A DNA stretch of 64,000 nucleotides from Pedobacter psychrophilus (GCF_001652725.1 NZ_LWHJ01000022.1:558001-622000); one strand, 5' to 3'. Positions 24,894-32,942 are shown, numbered from the stretch's first letter. Notes: a model not told the origin generated them from the letters alone. Program-made: numbers and translations.

Positions 24894-25283
24894 TTACTCC
24901 CCATCAAAAAATTCATACAATTCTCCAAAATAACTAGTATTCCATCCATCCACAAATTCTTCATAAACATCATCAGGGATATTTGTATGTTGTAATTCTA
25001 CGGAAGAAGAAGTTTTACTTTTGCCTTCATGAATTTTTATAGTTACTATAGATGGCTCATCCTGACCTTCAAAATACCATTGTTGAACTATTTTTTTCCC
25101 TTCTACAAACTCTAAATTTTTACCAACCACATCACCATCAAATAAAGAAAATTCTGATTCTGCCTCAGTACTCATTTCTGCCTCTGCACCACTCCATAAT
25201 TTAATACTTAAAGGATTTGTCAATGCCAGATAAACCTCCTCTGTAGGAGCTAGAATGGTATAGTATTTTTTAAAGTCTTTCAT
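24894..25283 (-). CDS. SRPBCC (AHSA1-like) domain protein
   Basis: A 129-residue protein of the START/Bet v 1-like superfamily. TEEVYLALTNPLSIKLWSG is the usual first helix and strand, and FEGQDEPSIVTIKIHEG with a C-terminal long helix (VYEEFVDGWNTSYFGELYEFF) completes the fold. Such proteins bind hydrophobic ligands or act as Hsp90-activator-like factors; the role here is unknown. It is separated by 83 nt from the toxin-antitoxin pair and by repeat-bearing DNA upstream. Confidence 0.82.
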   Translation of the reverse strand: MKDFKKYYTILAPTEEVYLALTNPLSIKLWSGAEAEMSTEAESEFSLFDGDVVGKNLEFVEGKKIVQQWYFEGQDEPSIVTIKIHEGKSKTSSSVELQHTNIPDDVYEEFVDGWNTSYFGELYEFFDGE

Positions 25284-25468
25284 TTTGTTATGTAAAAAGT
25301 AAAAAGTAAAAATTTTGGAAGTATTAAAATAAAAAAAGCATCCAAAAATTAATTTGAATGCTCAAAATTACATTTATTTAAGCTGAAGGCAAAAAGCAAA
25401 AAGCTGAGTGCTACATTTTAAATCAGAATTATGTGCGTTAGCATTTAGCTTTCCGCATTAAGCTTTTT
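25284..25468. repeat. Repeat-rich gap with short tandem units and a terminator
   Basis: It contains the tandem unit AAAAAGTAAAAAGTAAAAAT (from about 25293), a terminator hairpin at 25338-25361, and from about 25380 AAGCTGAAGGCAAAAAGC. A later GCATTTAGCTTTCCGCATTA can pair partly with that last block. The pattern resembles the short repeat families seen elsewhere in this window. No gene is present. Confidence 0.5.
25338..25361 (-). terminator. Terminator of the DUF3185-like gene
   Basis: On the minus strand GCATTCAAA and TTTGGATGC pair with one G-U, loop TTAATT, and are followed by TTTTTTT. It lies about 108 nt past the stop of the gene at 25469-25681. Confidence 0.75.
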
Positions 25469-25681
25469 TTAGCTTTTCTTAGCAGTTACTAATACAACTA
25501 CACCAGCTACTAAAATTATTCCGCCAACATAAGGGGGCCAATTAACAGACTCTTTCTTATCTGCGGAGATTTGTATTGGACCAGCATCTACTACTTTTTC
25601 TTTCTTAGTGTAGGAGAAACCTCCCCATACCAACATTGCTATTCCCACAACGATTAAAATAATTCCTACTGTCTTGTTCAT
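25469..25681 (-). CDS. DUF3185-like small membrane protein
   Basis: A 70-residue protein with two transmembrane segments (MNKTVGIILIVVGIAMLVWG and YVGGIILVAGVVVLVT) joined by a short polar loop. This is the shape of DUF3185 proteins, of unknown function. The ATG at 25681 is chosen over one at 25750, because the latter adds a non-conserved basic leader (MIIRLFKWYKVCLFK). A terminator follows at 25338-25361. Confidence 0.7.
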   Translation of the reverse strand: MNKTVGIILIVVGIAMLVWGGFSYTKKEKVVDAGPIQISADKKESVNWPPYVGGIILVAGVVVLVTAKKS

Positions 25682-25763
25682 GATATATTTTTTTAGTTTA
25701 ACTATTTTGAAGAGGCAAACTTTGTACCATTTAAATAGCCTGATAATCAAACTTTTTAAAATT

Positions 25764-26573
25764 TTAAAAAGAATAACCCAAACCTGCTTTTAAACTTGTA
25801 TTGATTTCAGAGCCCAATTGCACATTTGCAAATATCCTTTTAACCTTAAAATAAGTACTCACATTAATAGCAAATTTATTATCTGTTTCTTCCATTGCTC
25901 CATTATTAATTCTCTTAAAAGTGTTTTTTAAGTTTGGTGTAAACCCAACAAATAACCTTAAACCAAACTGGGAGTTATTTTCATTAAAAGCATTATTACA
26001 TATTATTTCTGTTGATAAACCAGTTGTATATAAAACTTTTTCCTTAGAAACAGCAATGTTTTGATTACCTCTCATGTTTGGTCCATCAAAAAGTATTTTA
26101 CGATAATTTGCATATTCTCCCTTTTCCGTTGAAAAAGCGTTTTCCCAATTTATATATCTAAATGTGAAATCTTTTCTAACATAATGAAGACCAATTGTAC
26201 TTCTTAATCCAAAACCGTAAAATGATTTATTAAAATTTTCAATCGTTCGGGATTCACCTCTTTCAAGAGTAGTTGTGTCTTGATAATTTGCATCTCCAAA
26301 AAAACCAAAGACTCCATAGGCAAAGTTTAGATTTTTTAAAGAATGTCCTCTACTCAAACTAATTAAACCTGATTTCATTTCTAAATCCCCTTTTGGTGCA
26401 CTATAATTATATTCCCCAGAAACGTATATTTTTGATTTTTTCTCTTCTGCATTTACTGGTCTGGGTAAATAACCAATATTATTATCACCAGTCATGTTTG
26501 GAGTAAGGTAGCTAGAACAAGATGATGTATAAATTGCAAGGATAATTAAAAATAATGAATTTGAATTTTTCAT
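25764..26573 (-). CDS. Hypothetical lipoprotein with barrel-like C-terminus
   Basis: A 269-residue secreted protein, not assigned to a family. The N-terminus has a lipoprotein signal peptide with Cys near residue 19 (LAIYTSSCSSYL). The rest is rich in alternating strands with aromatic residues (YGFGLRSTIGLHYVRKDFTF, split by turns) and ends LGSEINTSLKAGLGYSF, typical of outer-membrane beta-barrels with a terminal Phe. The combination of lipid anchor and barrel-like end is unusual. It lies downstream of the glutaryl-CoA dehydrogenase gene (21 nt gap), but the two are probably unrelated in function. Confidence 0.6.
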   Translation of the reverse strand: MKNSNSLFLIILAIYTSSCSSYLTPNMTGDNNIGYLPRPVNAEEKKSKIYVSGEYNYSAPKGDLEMKSGLISLSRGHSLKNLNFAYGVFGFFGDANYQDTTTLERGESRTIENFNKSFYGFGLRSTIGLHYVRKDFTFRYINWENAFSTEKGEYANYRKILFDGPNMRGNQNIAVSKEKVLYTTGLSTEIICNNAFNENNSQFGLRLFVGFTPNLKNTFKRINNGAMEETDNKFAINVSTYFKVKRIFANVQLGSEINTSLKAGLGYSF

Positions 26574-26594
26574 AAGTTAAATTCTATGGTATGT

Positions 26595-27800
26595 TTAATT
26601 AAAAGCATTTTCCCCAGTAATATCCATTCCTGTTATTAGCAAATGAATATCATGTGTGCCTTCATACGTAATGACAGATTCTAAATTCATCATGTGGCGC
26701 ATAATTGGATATTCTCCTGTAATGCCCATTCCACCAAGCATTTGCCTTGCTTCTCTGGCAATTTTTATTGCGGTTTCTACCGAGTTTCTTTTTGCCATAG
26801 ATATTTGTGCAGGAGTTGCTCTATCTTCATTTTTTAAGATTCCTAATCGCCAAGCCAATAATTGTCCTTTGGTGATTTCGGTAATCATTTCTGCCAATTT
26901 TTTTTGTTGCAATTGAAAGGCTGCAATGGGTTTTCCAAATTGTTCCCGCTCTTTGGTGTAACGCAATGCCGTATCATAACAATCCATCGCTGCACCCAAA
27001 GCGCCCCAAGCAATCCCAAATCTTGCTTGGTTTAAACAACTCAGAGGACCTTTTAATCCTTTAACATTGGGTAAAATATTTTCTTTAGGGATTTTAACGT
27101 TATCAAAAACCAATTCGCCGGTTGCTGATGCTCTTAGCGACCATTTATTGTGAGTTTCTGGCGTGGTAAAACCTTCCATCCCTCTTTCAACAATAACACC
27201 TCTCACAATTCCTTCTTCATCTTTTGCCCAAGCTACTGCAATATCTGCAAGAGGAGAATTTGAAATCCACATTTTTGCTCCGTTTAAAATAAAATCATCT
27301 CCATCTTTTTTGATATTGGTGGTCATGCCAGCAGGATCAGAACCATGATTAGGTTCTGTTAAACCAAAACAACCCATCAATTCTCCGGTTGCTAATTTTG
27401 GCAGATATTTTATTCTTTGCTCTTCAGAACCAAAAGCATAAATTGGATACATCACTAAAGAACCTTGTACAGAAGCCGTAGAACGAATCCCAGAATCGCC
27501 ACGTTCTATTTCTTGCATAATGATGCCGTAAGAAATATAGTCTAAACCGGCACCCCCATATTTTGTAGGAATAGTTGGACCGAAAGCACCAACTTCTCCT
27601 AATCCTTTTATCAAGTGTTTTGGGAATTCGGCATTTTGAGCGTAACTTTCAATAACAGGTGAAATTTCTGCCTTAACCCAATCCCTAACAGATTTTCTAA
27701 TCAGTTTTTGTTCTTCAGATAATAATTCATCCATTAAATAATAATCCGGATGTTGATATAAATCTTTTTTATTGGATTTCTGAATTGGTTTTTGCTCCAT
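26595..27800 (-). CDS. Glutaryl-CoA dehydrogenase-like acyl-CoA dehydrogenase
   Basis: A 401-residue FAD enzyme of the acyl-CoA dehydrogenase family. FGLTEPNHGSDPAGM and WISNSPLADIAVAWAKD are the FAD-binding blocks, and RFGIAWGALGAAMDCYDTAL and LGGMGITGEYPI lie in the C-terminal helical domain. The catalytic Glu is in VITYEGTHDIHLLITG, the position found in glutaryl-CoA dehydrogenase. That enzyme converts glutaryl-CoA to crotonyl-CoA in lysine and tryptophan degradation. Strong GCDH-like motifs support the call, but substrate is not proven. Its promoter region contains a solo REP palindrome and a 12-bp inverted repeat. Confidence 0.87.
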   Translation of the reverse strand: MEQKPIQKSNKKDLYQHPDYYLMDELLSEEQKLIRKSVRDWVKAEISPVIESYAQNAEFPKHLIKGLGEVGAFGPTIPTKYGGAGLDYISYGIIMQEIERGDSGIRSTASVQGSLVMYPIYAFGSEEQRIKYLPKLATGELMGCFGLTEPNHGSDPAGMTTNIKKDGDDFILNGAKMWISNSPLADIAVAWAKDEEGIVRGVIVERGMEGFTTPETHNKWSLRASATGELVFDNVKIPKENILPNVKGLKGPLSCLNQARFGIAWGALGAAMDCYDTALRYTKEREQFGKPIAAFQLQQKKLAEMITEITKGQLLAWRLGILKNEDRATPAQISMAKRNSVETAIKIAREARQMLGGMGITGEYPIMRHMMNLESVITYEGTHDIHLLITGMDITGENAFN

Positions 27801-27891
27801 AGAAGTTATAAGTAATTTCTGTTCTAACTAAATATAGGCTAAATAATCATAATCAAATGAAAATAATTTGAACGTTTCCTTTCGTTAAGCA

Positions 27892-27924
27892 ATACTTACG
27901 ATTTTTTTAAAACTTCGTAAGTCT
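27892..27924. repeat. Solo REP palindrome (RAYT family)
   Basis: It is 33 nt long like the copies flanking the RAYT gene, with the right arm AAAACTTCGTAAGTCT intact and three mismatches in the left half (ATACTTACGATTTTTT). It lies upstream of the glutaryl-CoA dehydrogenase gene, more than 10 kb from the transposase gene. This shows the palindrome is dispersed independently of the gene. Confidence 0.85.
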
Positions 27925-27934
27925 GATTAAAAAA

Positions 27935-27990
27935 CTTATTTGTGATCTAAATTAAAATATCAAGAATTTAAAGTTTCAATCACAAATAAG
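27935..27990. repeat. 12-bp perfect inverted repeat next to the solo REP
   Basis: CTTATTTGTGAT (27935-27946) and ATCACAAATAAG (27979-27990) are exact complements with 32 nt between them. It begins 10 nt after the solo REP, between divergent genes. It could be part of a composite element or a regulatory hairpin. Confidence 0.6.
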
Positions 27991-28049
27991 CCTTCAAATT
28001 ATAATGCAATTATTCTTCAAATAATTCAACAAAAACAAAATCCTTTATT

Positions 28050-28079
28050 TTGATTTACATTCAATTACCATCATATTTG
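28050..28079 (+). promoter_or_regulatory. Promoter of folB
   Basis: TTG at 28050-28052 (in TTTTG) and CATATTTG at 28072-28079 are 19 nt apart, the usual Bacteroidota spacing. The -7 element deviates at one base from TAnnTTTG. It ends 4 nt before the folB ATG, so the transcript may be leaderless. Confidence 0.5.
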
Positions 28080-28083
28080 GATA

Positions 28084-28449
28084 ATGGGTAAAACGATTAG
28101 GAAAATTGGTTTAGAAGGTGTAAAATTTAACGCTGCAATTGGCTATTTTAAAGAAGAACGTATTTTTAAAAACAATTTTTTAGTAGATGTTTTTGTTTCT
28201 TTTGAGGATAAAGCTAGTATTGATGATGATTTGAAAAACACCATCAATTATGTGTCGCTTTATGAAATTTGTGCTTTATCATTTGAAAAAGAAACTAATT
28301 TAATTGAAACTGTTGCTCAAGAAATTTTAGAGAACATCAAAAACAAATTTCCTGTTTTGGAGCAAATCAACATCAAAATAAAAAAATTAAACCCGCCAAT
28401 AAAAGCCCAAATACAAAACTCTTTTGTAGAGTTAAATTATTTTAAATAA
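28084..28449 (+). CDS. folB: Dihydroneopterin aldolase
   Basis: A 121-residue protein of the FolB/FolX family, starting MGKTIRKIGLEGVKFNAAIGYFKEER, which matches the first strands with the usual Glu (KEER). Later are NYVSLYEICALSFEKETNLIETVAQEI and a final strand IKIKKLNPPI with the typical lysine. The enzyme splits dihydroneopterin in tetrahydrofolate synthesis. folP is in the same window but 21 kb away. The His seen in many members (AYHG) is replaced (AAIG), as in the FolX-type branch, so epimerase activity is possible. Confidence 0.85.
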   Translation: MGKTIRKIGLEGVKFNAAIGYFKEERIFKNNFLVDVFVSFEDKASIDDDLKNTINYVSLYEICALSFEKETNLIETVAQEILENIKNKFPVLEQINIKIKKLNPPIKAQIQNSFVELNYFK

Positions 28450-28616
28450 AATATCTATCAAGGTTTTAAAGTGAATTGTGTCAAAATATCTTCTTGCTTT
28501 TAATAACCCAATTTTTTAAATTCTCATGATAATAAGCGCATTTCTGTAAAAAATTTATCAACAAATACTTGTTTTTTATTCGATTTTTTGCATCTTTAAA
28601 ATCTAACTATTAAGAT

Positions 28617-28967
28617 ATGAAATTGATAATCAGTTGTTTGTTTTTAATAAGTTCATTATTTACATCAGAAATTGTCACTAAAACTGGTAGGGCAACCTAT
28701 TATGCAAGTAAATTTAATGGCAGGAAAACTACTAGTGGCGAAGTTTACAGGCATACAAAATTTACTTGTGCCCATAAAACTTTACCTTTTGGCACCCAAG
28801 TAAAAGTTACCAATTTGGATAATGATAAATCTGTTATTGTAATTGTTAATGACCGTGGTCCGTATGGAAAAAATATGCTGATAGATTTATCACAATCTGC
28901 TGCTAAAGAAATAGGATTATATAAAAAAGGTGTTGTTGATTGTAAAATTGAATACGAGTTACAATAA
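28617..28967 (+). CDS. RlpA-like septal ring lytic transglycosylase
   Basis: A 116-residue secreted protein. A signal peptide (residues 1-18, LIISCLFLISSLFTS) is followed by a double-psi beta-barrel: GRATYYASKFNGRKTTSGE, FTCAHKTLPFGTQVKVTN and VIVNDRGPYGKNMLIDLS. The catalytic Asp is in NDRGPY. There is no SPOR domain and no lipobox Cys, so it is a minimal periplasmic version. RlpA cleaves denuded glycan strands. The gene stands alone, 47 nt upstream of msrB. Confidence 0.87.
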   Translation: MKLIISCLFLISSLFTSEIVTKTGRATYYASKFNGRKTTSGEVYRHTKFTCAHKTLPFGTQVKVTNLDNDKSVIVIVNDRGPYGKNMLIDLSQSAAKEIGLYKKGVVDCKIEYELQ

Positions 28968-29014
28968 AATTTGTCCCTACATAAACTTTCTACGAAATAA
29001 TTCGTTTTTAATAT

Positions 29015-29380
29015 ATGAAATTGAATGAATTAACCCCCGAAGAAGCATACGTTATCAAAAATAAAGGTACTGAAAGACCTTTTACAGGCGAATATACCAG
29101 TTTAAAAGAAGCCGGAACTTATGTTTGCCGCCAATGCGATACCCCACTTTATAAATCTGATGATAAATTTGAATCACATTGTGGATGGCCAAGTTTTGAT
29201 GATGAAATCCCAGGAGCGGTTAAAAGAGTTGCCGATGCAGATGGAAGACGGGTTGAAATAGTTTGCGCTAATTGCGGCGGACATTTAGGTCATGTTTTTG
29301 AAGGCGAAAGATTAACAGAAAAAAACACCAGACATTGTGTAAATTCTTTAAGCATGAAGTTTATCCCGAAAGAAGGCTAG
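29015..29380 (+). CDS. msrB: Peptide methionine (R)-S-oxide reductase MsrB
   Basis: A 121-residue MsrB. It starts with [23 protein letters not shown], has the zinc-binding pairs CRQC and CANC and the conserved [11 protein letters not shown]. The catalytic Cys is in [12 protein letters not shown]. It repairs the R-isomer of oxidised methionine and has no signal peptide, so it works in the cytoplasm. Its stop codon lies in a perfect palindrome shared with the convergent VOC gene. Confidence 0.93.
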   Translation: MKLNELTPEEAYVIKNKGTERPFTGEYTSLKEAGTYVCRQCDTPLYKSDDKFESHCGWPSFDDEIPGAVKRVADADGRRVEIVCANCGGHLGHVFEGERLTEKNTRHCVNSLSMKFIPKEG

Positions 29381-29399
29381 AAGATTTTTAATCTTCTAG
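29377..29399. terminator. 23-bp palindrome covering both convergent stop codons
   Basis: CTAGAAGATT, TTT, AATCTTCTAG is a perfect inverted repeat. The msrB stop (29378-29380) and the VOC gene stop (29388-29390) are both inside it. It probably acts as a bidirectional terminator, although no T run of more than five follows. Confidence 0.55.
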
Positions 29400-29882
29400 T
29401 TCCATCAATAAATCTTCTAAATCAAGAGCTTTGGTAAACATGGTTAAAGAGCCATCAATATCTGTTGACCAAAGTTCTTTTGCTTTATCCCAATAAAGTT
29501 CTACTCCATTTCCATCAGGATCATCTAAATATAATGCTTCTGAAACTCCATGGTCGCTTGCGCCAGTCAATGGGTATTTTGCATTGTGAATACGCCAAAA
29601 AATTGCTGCTAAATCTTTTCTTGTGGGATATAAAATTGCCGTGTGATATAAGCCAACACTGTTAACAGGTGCAGGTGGTAAACCTTTACTATGCCAGGTA
29701 TTTAAACCAATATGATGATGATAACCACCAGCAGAAATAAAAGCCGCTTGATTTCCATATAACATCGTCACCTCAAAACCCAATAAATCTCTATAAAACT
29801 CCAGAGATTTTTCCAAATCGCCAACTTTCAAATGAACATGACCTATTCTTGTTTGGGAGGGAATTTTATAAATGTTATCCAT
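29388..29882 (-). CDS. VOC family (glyoxalase/dioxygenase-fold) protein
   Basis: A 164-residue single-module vicinal-oxygen-chelate protein. The first motif is RIGHVHLKVGDLEKSLEFYR with a metal His; a later block is GLYHTAILYPTRKDLAAIF and then DDPDGNGVELYWDK with the metal Glu. It resembles the N-terminal half of catechol 2,3-dioxygenase CatE-type proteins, which are about twice as long. The substrate is unknown. Its end overlaps the palindrome shared with msrB. Confidence 0.85.
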   Translation of the reverse strand: MDNIYKIPSQTRIGHVHLKVGDLEKSLEFYRDLLGFEVTMLYGNQAAFISAGGYHHHIGLNTWHSKGLPPAPVNSVGLYHTAILYPTRKDLAAIFWRIHNAKYPLTGASDHGVSEALYLDDPDGNGVELYWDKAKELWSTDIDGSLTMFTKALDLEDLLMELED

Positions 29883-30004
29883 TTGGAGTTCTGTTATGGT
29901 ATAGAAAGTTAATAATATTGGATGTAGTTGACGTGTTTTAAATAAAGACTAATTTCTTAAATTTTTTGTTAGATACGAAACACAAAGCTTCAAACTGCCA
30001 TTTA

Positions 30005-30019
30005 GGTGCTATTAGCGCC
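30005..30019. repeat. Short palindrome at one end of the lipoprotein gene
   Basis: GGTGCTATTAGCGCC is a near-perfect palindrome with one G-T mismatch. A related sequence in inverted orientation, GGCGCATTAATAGCC, lies at 31012-31026 beyond the other end of the gene at 30022-30972. Confidence 0.4.
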
Positions 30020-30021
30020 AA

Positions 30022-30972
30022 TTAAAATCTTCGCTTAAAGCTGAATGCCACTTTTGTATTGTTATCCTGTGTCGGAAACCCGTAAATGTTCCATGTTGTT
30101 AATTTGTCTTTTGGTTTACGGTTAGTAATTAAATTCCAAGCACTCAAAATCATGGTTGTTGTCCCAAGTCCAATGTTTACCATTGAAAGTGTTTTCTGAC
30201 TTTCGTTTGTGTAGTTTGTCCCCCAATTATTCATATCTTTTGGAAACGATGCAGAGCCAAGTGCAATTTGTCCAGCACCAGTAATAAGGCCAATAATCGG
30301 AACTGTTTTGTTGGTTGTGCCTTTTCCAATTTGTATTCCGTTTACTGTATTAAGCGAAAGATTTAGTCCGCCAATTATGGAAGATGAAATACCATAAGCT
30401 GGTGAAATATAATTGTATGAATTAACTGGTGTTGGTCCGTAAGTCGGCTGAATCATTGCACACTCTTCTTTCGTTAATCCGCTTGTCAAAACCCAATTGT
30501 CAACCGTTTGATTATTAATAGCTAATAATTCATCATATTTATGTTTGCTATTGATGTCGTTTGCAGCTTGTCTGCTTGTAGTTTGCTCGACCAAATAGCC
30601 AACGGCGCAAATAGTTCCATCCTTGTCAATGAAACATGGTTTTCTTTGGTTAGTATAGTCATAATTTTTAGGAAATAATCCTTTCGTCCAATAGTCGTGA
30701 AGTAAGCCTAAAAGTTGTTTACGTTTTGTTTGAAGGTCAGTCGAAAGTTCAGAAACATCTTTATTTCGTAGTAAATTTTCTACATACTCAAGATGCGTTT
30801 TAATTCTAAGTTCGTTGTTAGTTTTTGCGTCTGGCTTGTGTCCAAATTTGCTTTCATAACTGATGTCGCCAAGTATTGGATTGACCAATTGGCTTTTGTC
30901 AACGGATGATTTATTACAGCCAAAAAATACTGTCGCAACCGTGAGTGTGAAGATGATTGTTAGATTTTTCAT
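30022..30972 (-). CDS. Hypothetical lipoprotein with CFIDKDGTICAVGYLVE motif
   Basis: A 316-residue protein with a lipoprotein signal (Cys near residue 19, VATVFFGCNKSS). The middle has the conserved-looking CFIDKDGTICAVGYLVEQ, which I recall from unannotated Bacteroidota proteins, followed by a helical block (DELLAINNQTVDNWVLTSGL). A C-terminal region is rich in Gly/Ser with two hydrophobic stretches and ends KVAFSFKRRF, like a beta-strand. The function is unknown. The DNA looks less AT-rich than its neighbours by eye, and short inverted sequences lie at both ends. Possible acquired gene. Confidence 0.6.
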   Translation of the reverse strand: MKNLTIIFTLTVATVFFGCNKSSVDKSQLVNPILGDISYESKFGHKPDAKTNNELRIKTHLEYVENLLRNKDVSELSTDLQTKRKQLLGLLHDYWTKGLFPKNYDYTNQRKPCFIDKDGTICAVGYLVEQTTSRQAANDINSKHKYDELLAINNQTVDNWVLTSGLTKEECAMIQPTYGPTPVNSYNYISPAYGISSSIIGGLNLSLNTVNGIQIGKGTTNKTVPIIGLITGAGQIALGSASFPKDMNNWGTNYTNESQKTLSMVNIGLGTTTMILSAWNLITNRKPKDKLTTWNIYGFPTQDNNTKVAFSFKRRF

Positions 30973-31053
30973 TATGTCAAATTTATTTTAATGTATCTGT
31001 CATTGTAGTCAGGCGCATTAATAGCCGCTAACTTAATATATTATAAAGTTATC

Positions 31054-32820
31054 CTACAAACTCAACCACTTCTCCATAACAGCTTTTTGTGCTTCAGTAG
31101 CATTTTCAATTTCTTGTATCACCATGCTTTTGCTGGTAGAAGGTTTAAATTTCACCATTAACTTTATCACATTTCCATCTCGGCCTACCAAAAATTCGGC
31201 TACTTTATTTGGGTCTAAATTGGCAACATCTTTTAAAACATCTGTTGTGCTTACACCATTAATGCTTATAACTAAATCTTTAACATTTAAACCGCTATCC
31301 CAGGCGCTGCTATTTCTAGAAACTGTTGCAATTTCTGTTTTATTAGTTCTGCTTATGGTTGCTCCCAAATAAGGTTGTTTTGCAATTGCAGTTCTATCAA
31401 CCAATTTTAAACCAGCGTAATTTAAATATTTATTGATGTCTAAACTTTTTGTGCCATTAATATAATCTGCATAAAATTGATTTAAGTTTTCTCCAACATA
31501 ATTTTCAAAAACCAATTTCATCTCTGCATCAGTATAGCCTCTGCCTTTCTTTTTATAAAAATCGTTATAAGCAAATCTCATGGCATCATCTAAAGATTGC
31601 TTTCCTCCAGATTTATGAATAATCGCTAAATCTAACATTAAGGCAATAAGAGATCCTTTGTTATAATAAGAAACCGTTGTATTCCCACTATTCTCATTCG
31701 GACGGTAATATTTTATCCAGGCATCAAAACTAGCATCGCTTAAAGATTGCACTTTTCCACCTTGAGAATTATCAATGGCATTAATATCAGCTTGTATTAT
31801 ATTTAGATACTCATCAACACTAATTATTTTTGTACGCTGAGTAATTAAATTATCGTAATAAGCTGTAAAACCTTCCGCAATCCATAAGTTGGTGGTATAA
31901 TTTTCTTGATCATAATTAAACGGACCCAAAGCAATTGGTCTTAATCTTTTCACATTCCAAAGGTGAAAATGTTCATGTGCAACTAATCCTAAGAAAGATT
32001 TATAGATTTTTTCATTTTGATAACCATCTCTGGTTGCTCCTAAAACTGTAGAATTTAAATGCTCTAAACCACCTCCGCCAGAAAAGTAATTATGGACAAT
32101 AAAAAGATAGTGCTTATTAGGATTTTCACCAAAAACAGCAGTTTCTTTTTCTATAACATTCGTCATATCAGTTTTTAAACGCTCTTTATCATAATTCCCG
32201 CCGCCAACCATGGCAACTTCGTATTTAACGCCAACAGCATCAAAACCAAATACATCCTGGTTGCCAACTTCTATCGGAGAATCAAATAACCAATCAAAAT
32301 TTTTGGCGTAATAAGTGAATTTCTTATCTGCAACAGGTTCTAAACCTGTTGATACTTTTGTCCATCCATTATATGGAATAATGCTGACAGTTGAAGGTTG
32401 GTCTAGCTTTCCATCAACATATAAGAATATGCCTGTTGGCGATAAAAAGGCATGTGTATTATCAACAAGGCTTGTTCTTACAGAAACCTCAAAACAGTAA
32501 ACCCTATAATTTACGGTAACTGATTTTTTTCCTTTTGTATTCAGTTTCCAGGTGTTTTTAGTAATCTTTTCAAATGAAGTATTAGCGGTAAACGATTCTA
32601 CGTTTTTAGAAAACTCCCTTACTAAATAAGATCCTGGTGCCCAAACTGGCATTTTAACCAATAAATCGTTTTTATTGATATTGTTGATAGTCATTTTTAC
32701 ATCTGCGTAATGTGCTTGTGGTTCTGTAAAAGACACTTCGAAATTAATATCGGCCGTTGTTTGTGCTTTTAATGCGATACTCATAAATAAGAAAGAGAAT
32801 AGTATAAAAAATTTAGTCAT
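31054..32820 (-). CDS. M61 family metallopeptidase (glycyl aminopeptidase type)
   Basis: A 588-residue secreted protease. A signal peptide (1-19, ending ALKA) is followed by the M61 N-terminal beta domain. The catalytic thermolysin-like domain has HEHFH at His282-Glu283-His286 (VAHEHFHLWNVKRLRP) and the third ligand in NLWIAEGFTAYYDNL. A PDZ domain lies near the end (PYLGATISRTNK to DLVISINGVS). Family members are aminopeptidases with preference for Gly/Ala in the periplasm. It stands alone and divergent from the marR-RND operon. Confidence 0.9.
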   Translation of the reverse strand: MTKFFILFSFLFMSIALKAQTTADINFEVSFTEPQAHYADVKMTINNINKNDLLVKMPVWAPGSYLVREFSKNVESFTANTSFEKITKNTWKLNTKGKKSVTVNYRVYCFEVSVRTSLVDNTHAFLSPTGIFLYVDGKLDQPSTVSIIPYNGWTKVSTGLEPVADKKFTYYAKNFDWLFDSPIEVGNQDVFGFDAVGVKYEVAMVGGGNYDKERLKTDMTNVIEKETAVFGENPNKHYLFIVHNYFSGGGGLEHLNSTVLGATRDGYQNEKIYKSFLGLVAHEHFHLWNVKRLRPIALGPFNYDQENYTTNLWIAEGFTAYYDNLITQRTKIISVDEYLNIIQADINAIDNSQGGKVQSLSDASFDAWIKYYRPNENSGNTTVSYYNKGSLIALMLDLAIIHKSGGKQSLDDAMRFAYNDFYKKKGRGYTDAEMKLVFENYVGENLNQFYADYINGTKSLDINKYLNYAGLKLVDRTAIAKQPYLGATISRTNKTEIATVSRNSSAWDSGLNVKDLVISINGVSTTDVLKDVANLDPNKVAEFLVGRDGNVIKLMVKFKPSTSKSMVIQEIENATEAQKAVMEKWLSL

Positions 32821-32889
32821 AATATGGATTTGGAAAACAAAGTTAAAATATTAACCATATTTTAATACAGCAACTTTTCTTTAAAATGT

Positions 32890-32916
32890 AATATAGTTGA
32901 TACTATCAACTATATT
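32890..32916. promoter_or_regulatory. 27-bp palindromic MarR operator
   Basis: AATATAGTTGATA, a central C, and TATCAACTATATT are exactly complementary: 13-bp arms. It sits 14 nt upstream of the -7 element TATTTTTG (32930-32937), over the expected -33 region, so a bound dimer would block RNA polymerase. The product of the next gene, a MarR protein, is the likely binder. Confidence 0.75.
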
Positions 32917-32929
32917 TAAAACTATCTGA

Positions 32930-32937
32930 TATTTTTG
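32930..32937 (+). promoter_or_regulatory. -7 element of the MarR-RND operon
   Basis: TATTTTTG matches TAnnTTTG. The ATG at 32943 follows after 5 nt, so the mRNA may start at the codon. Confidence 0.55.
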
Positions 32938-32942
32938 TGTTA

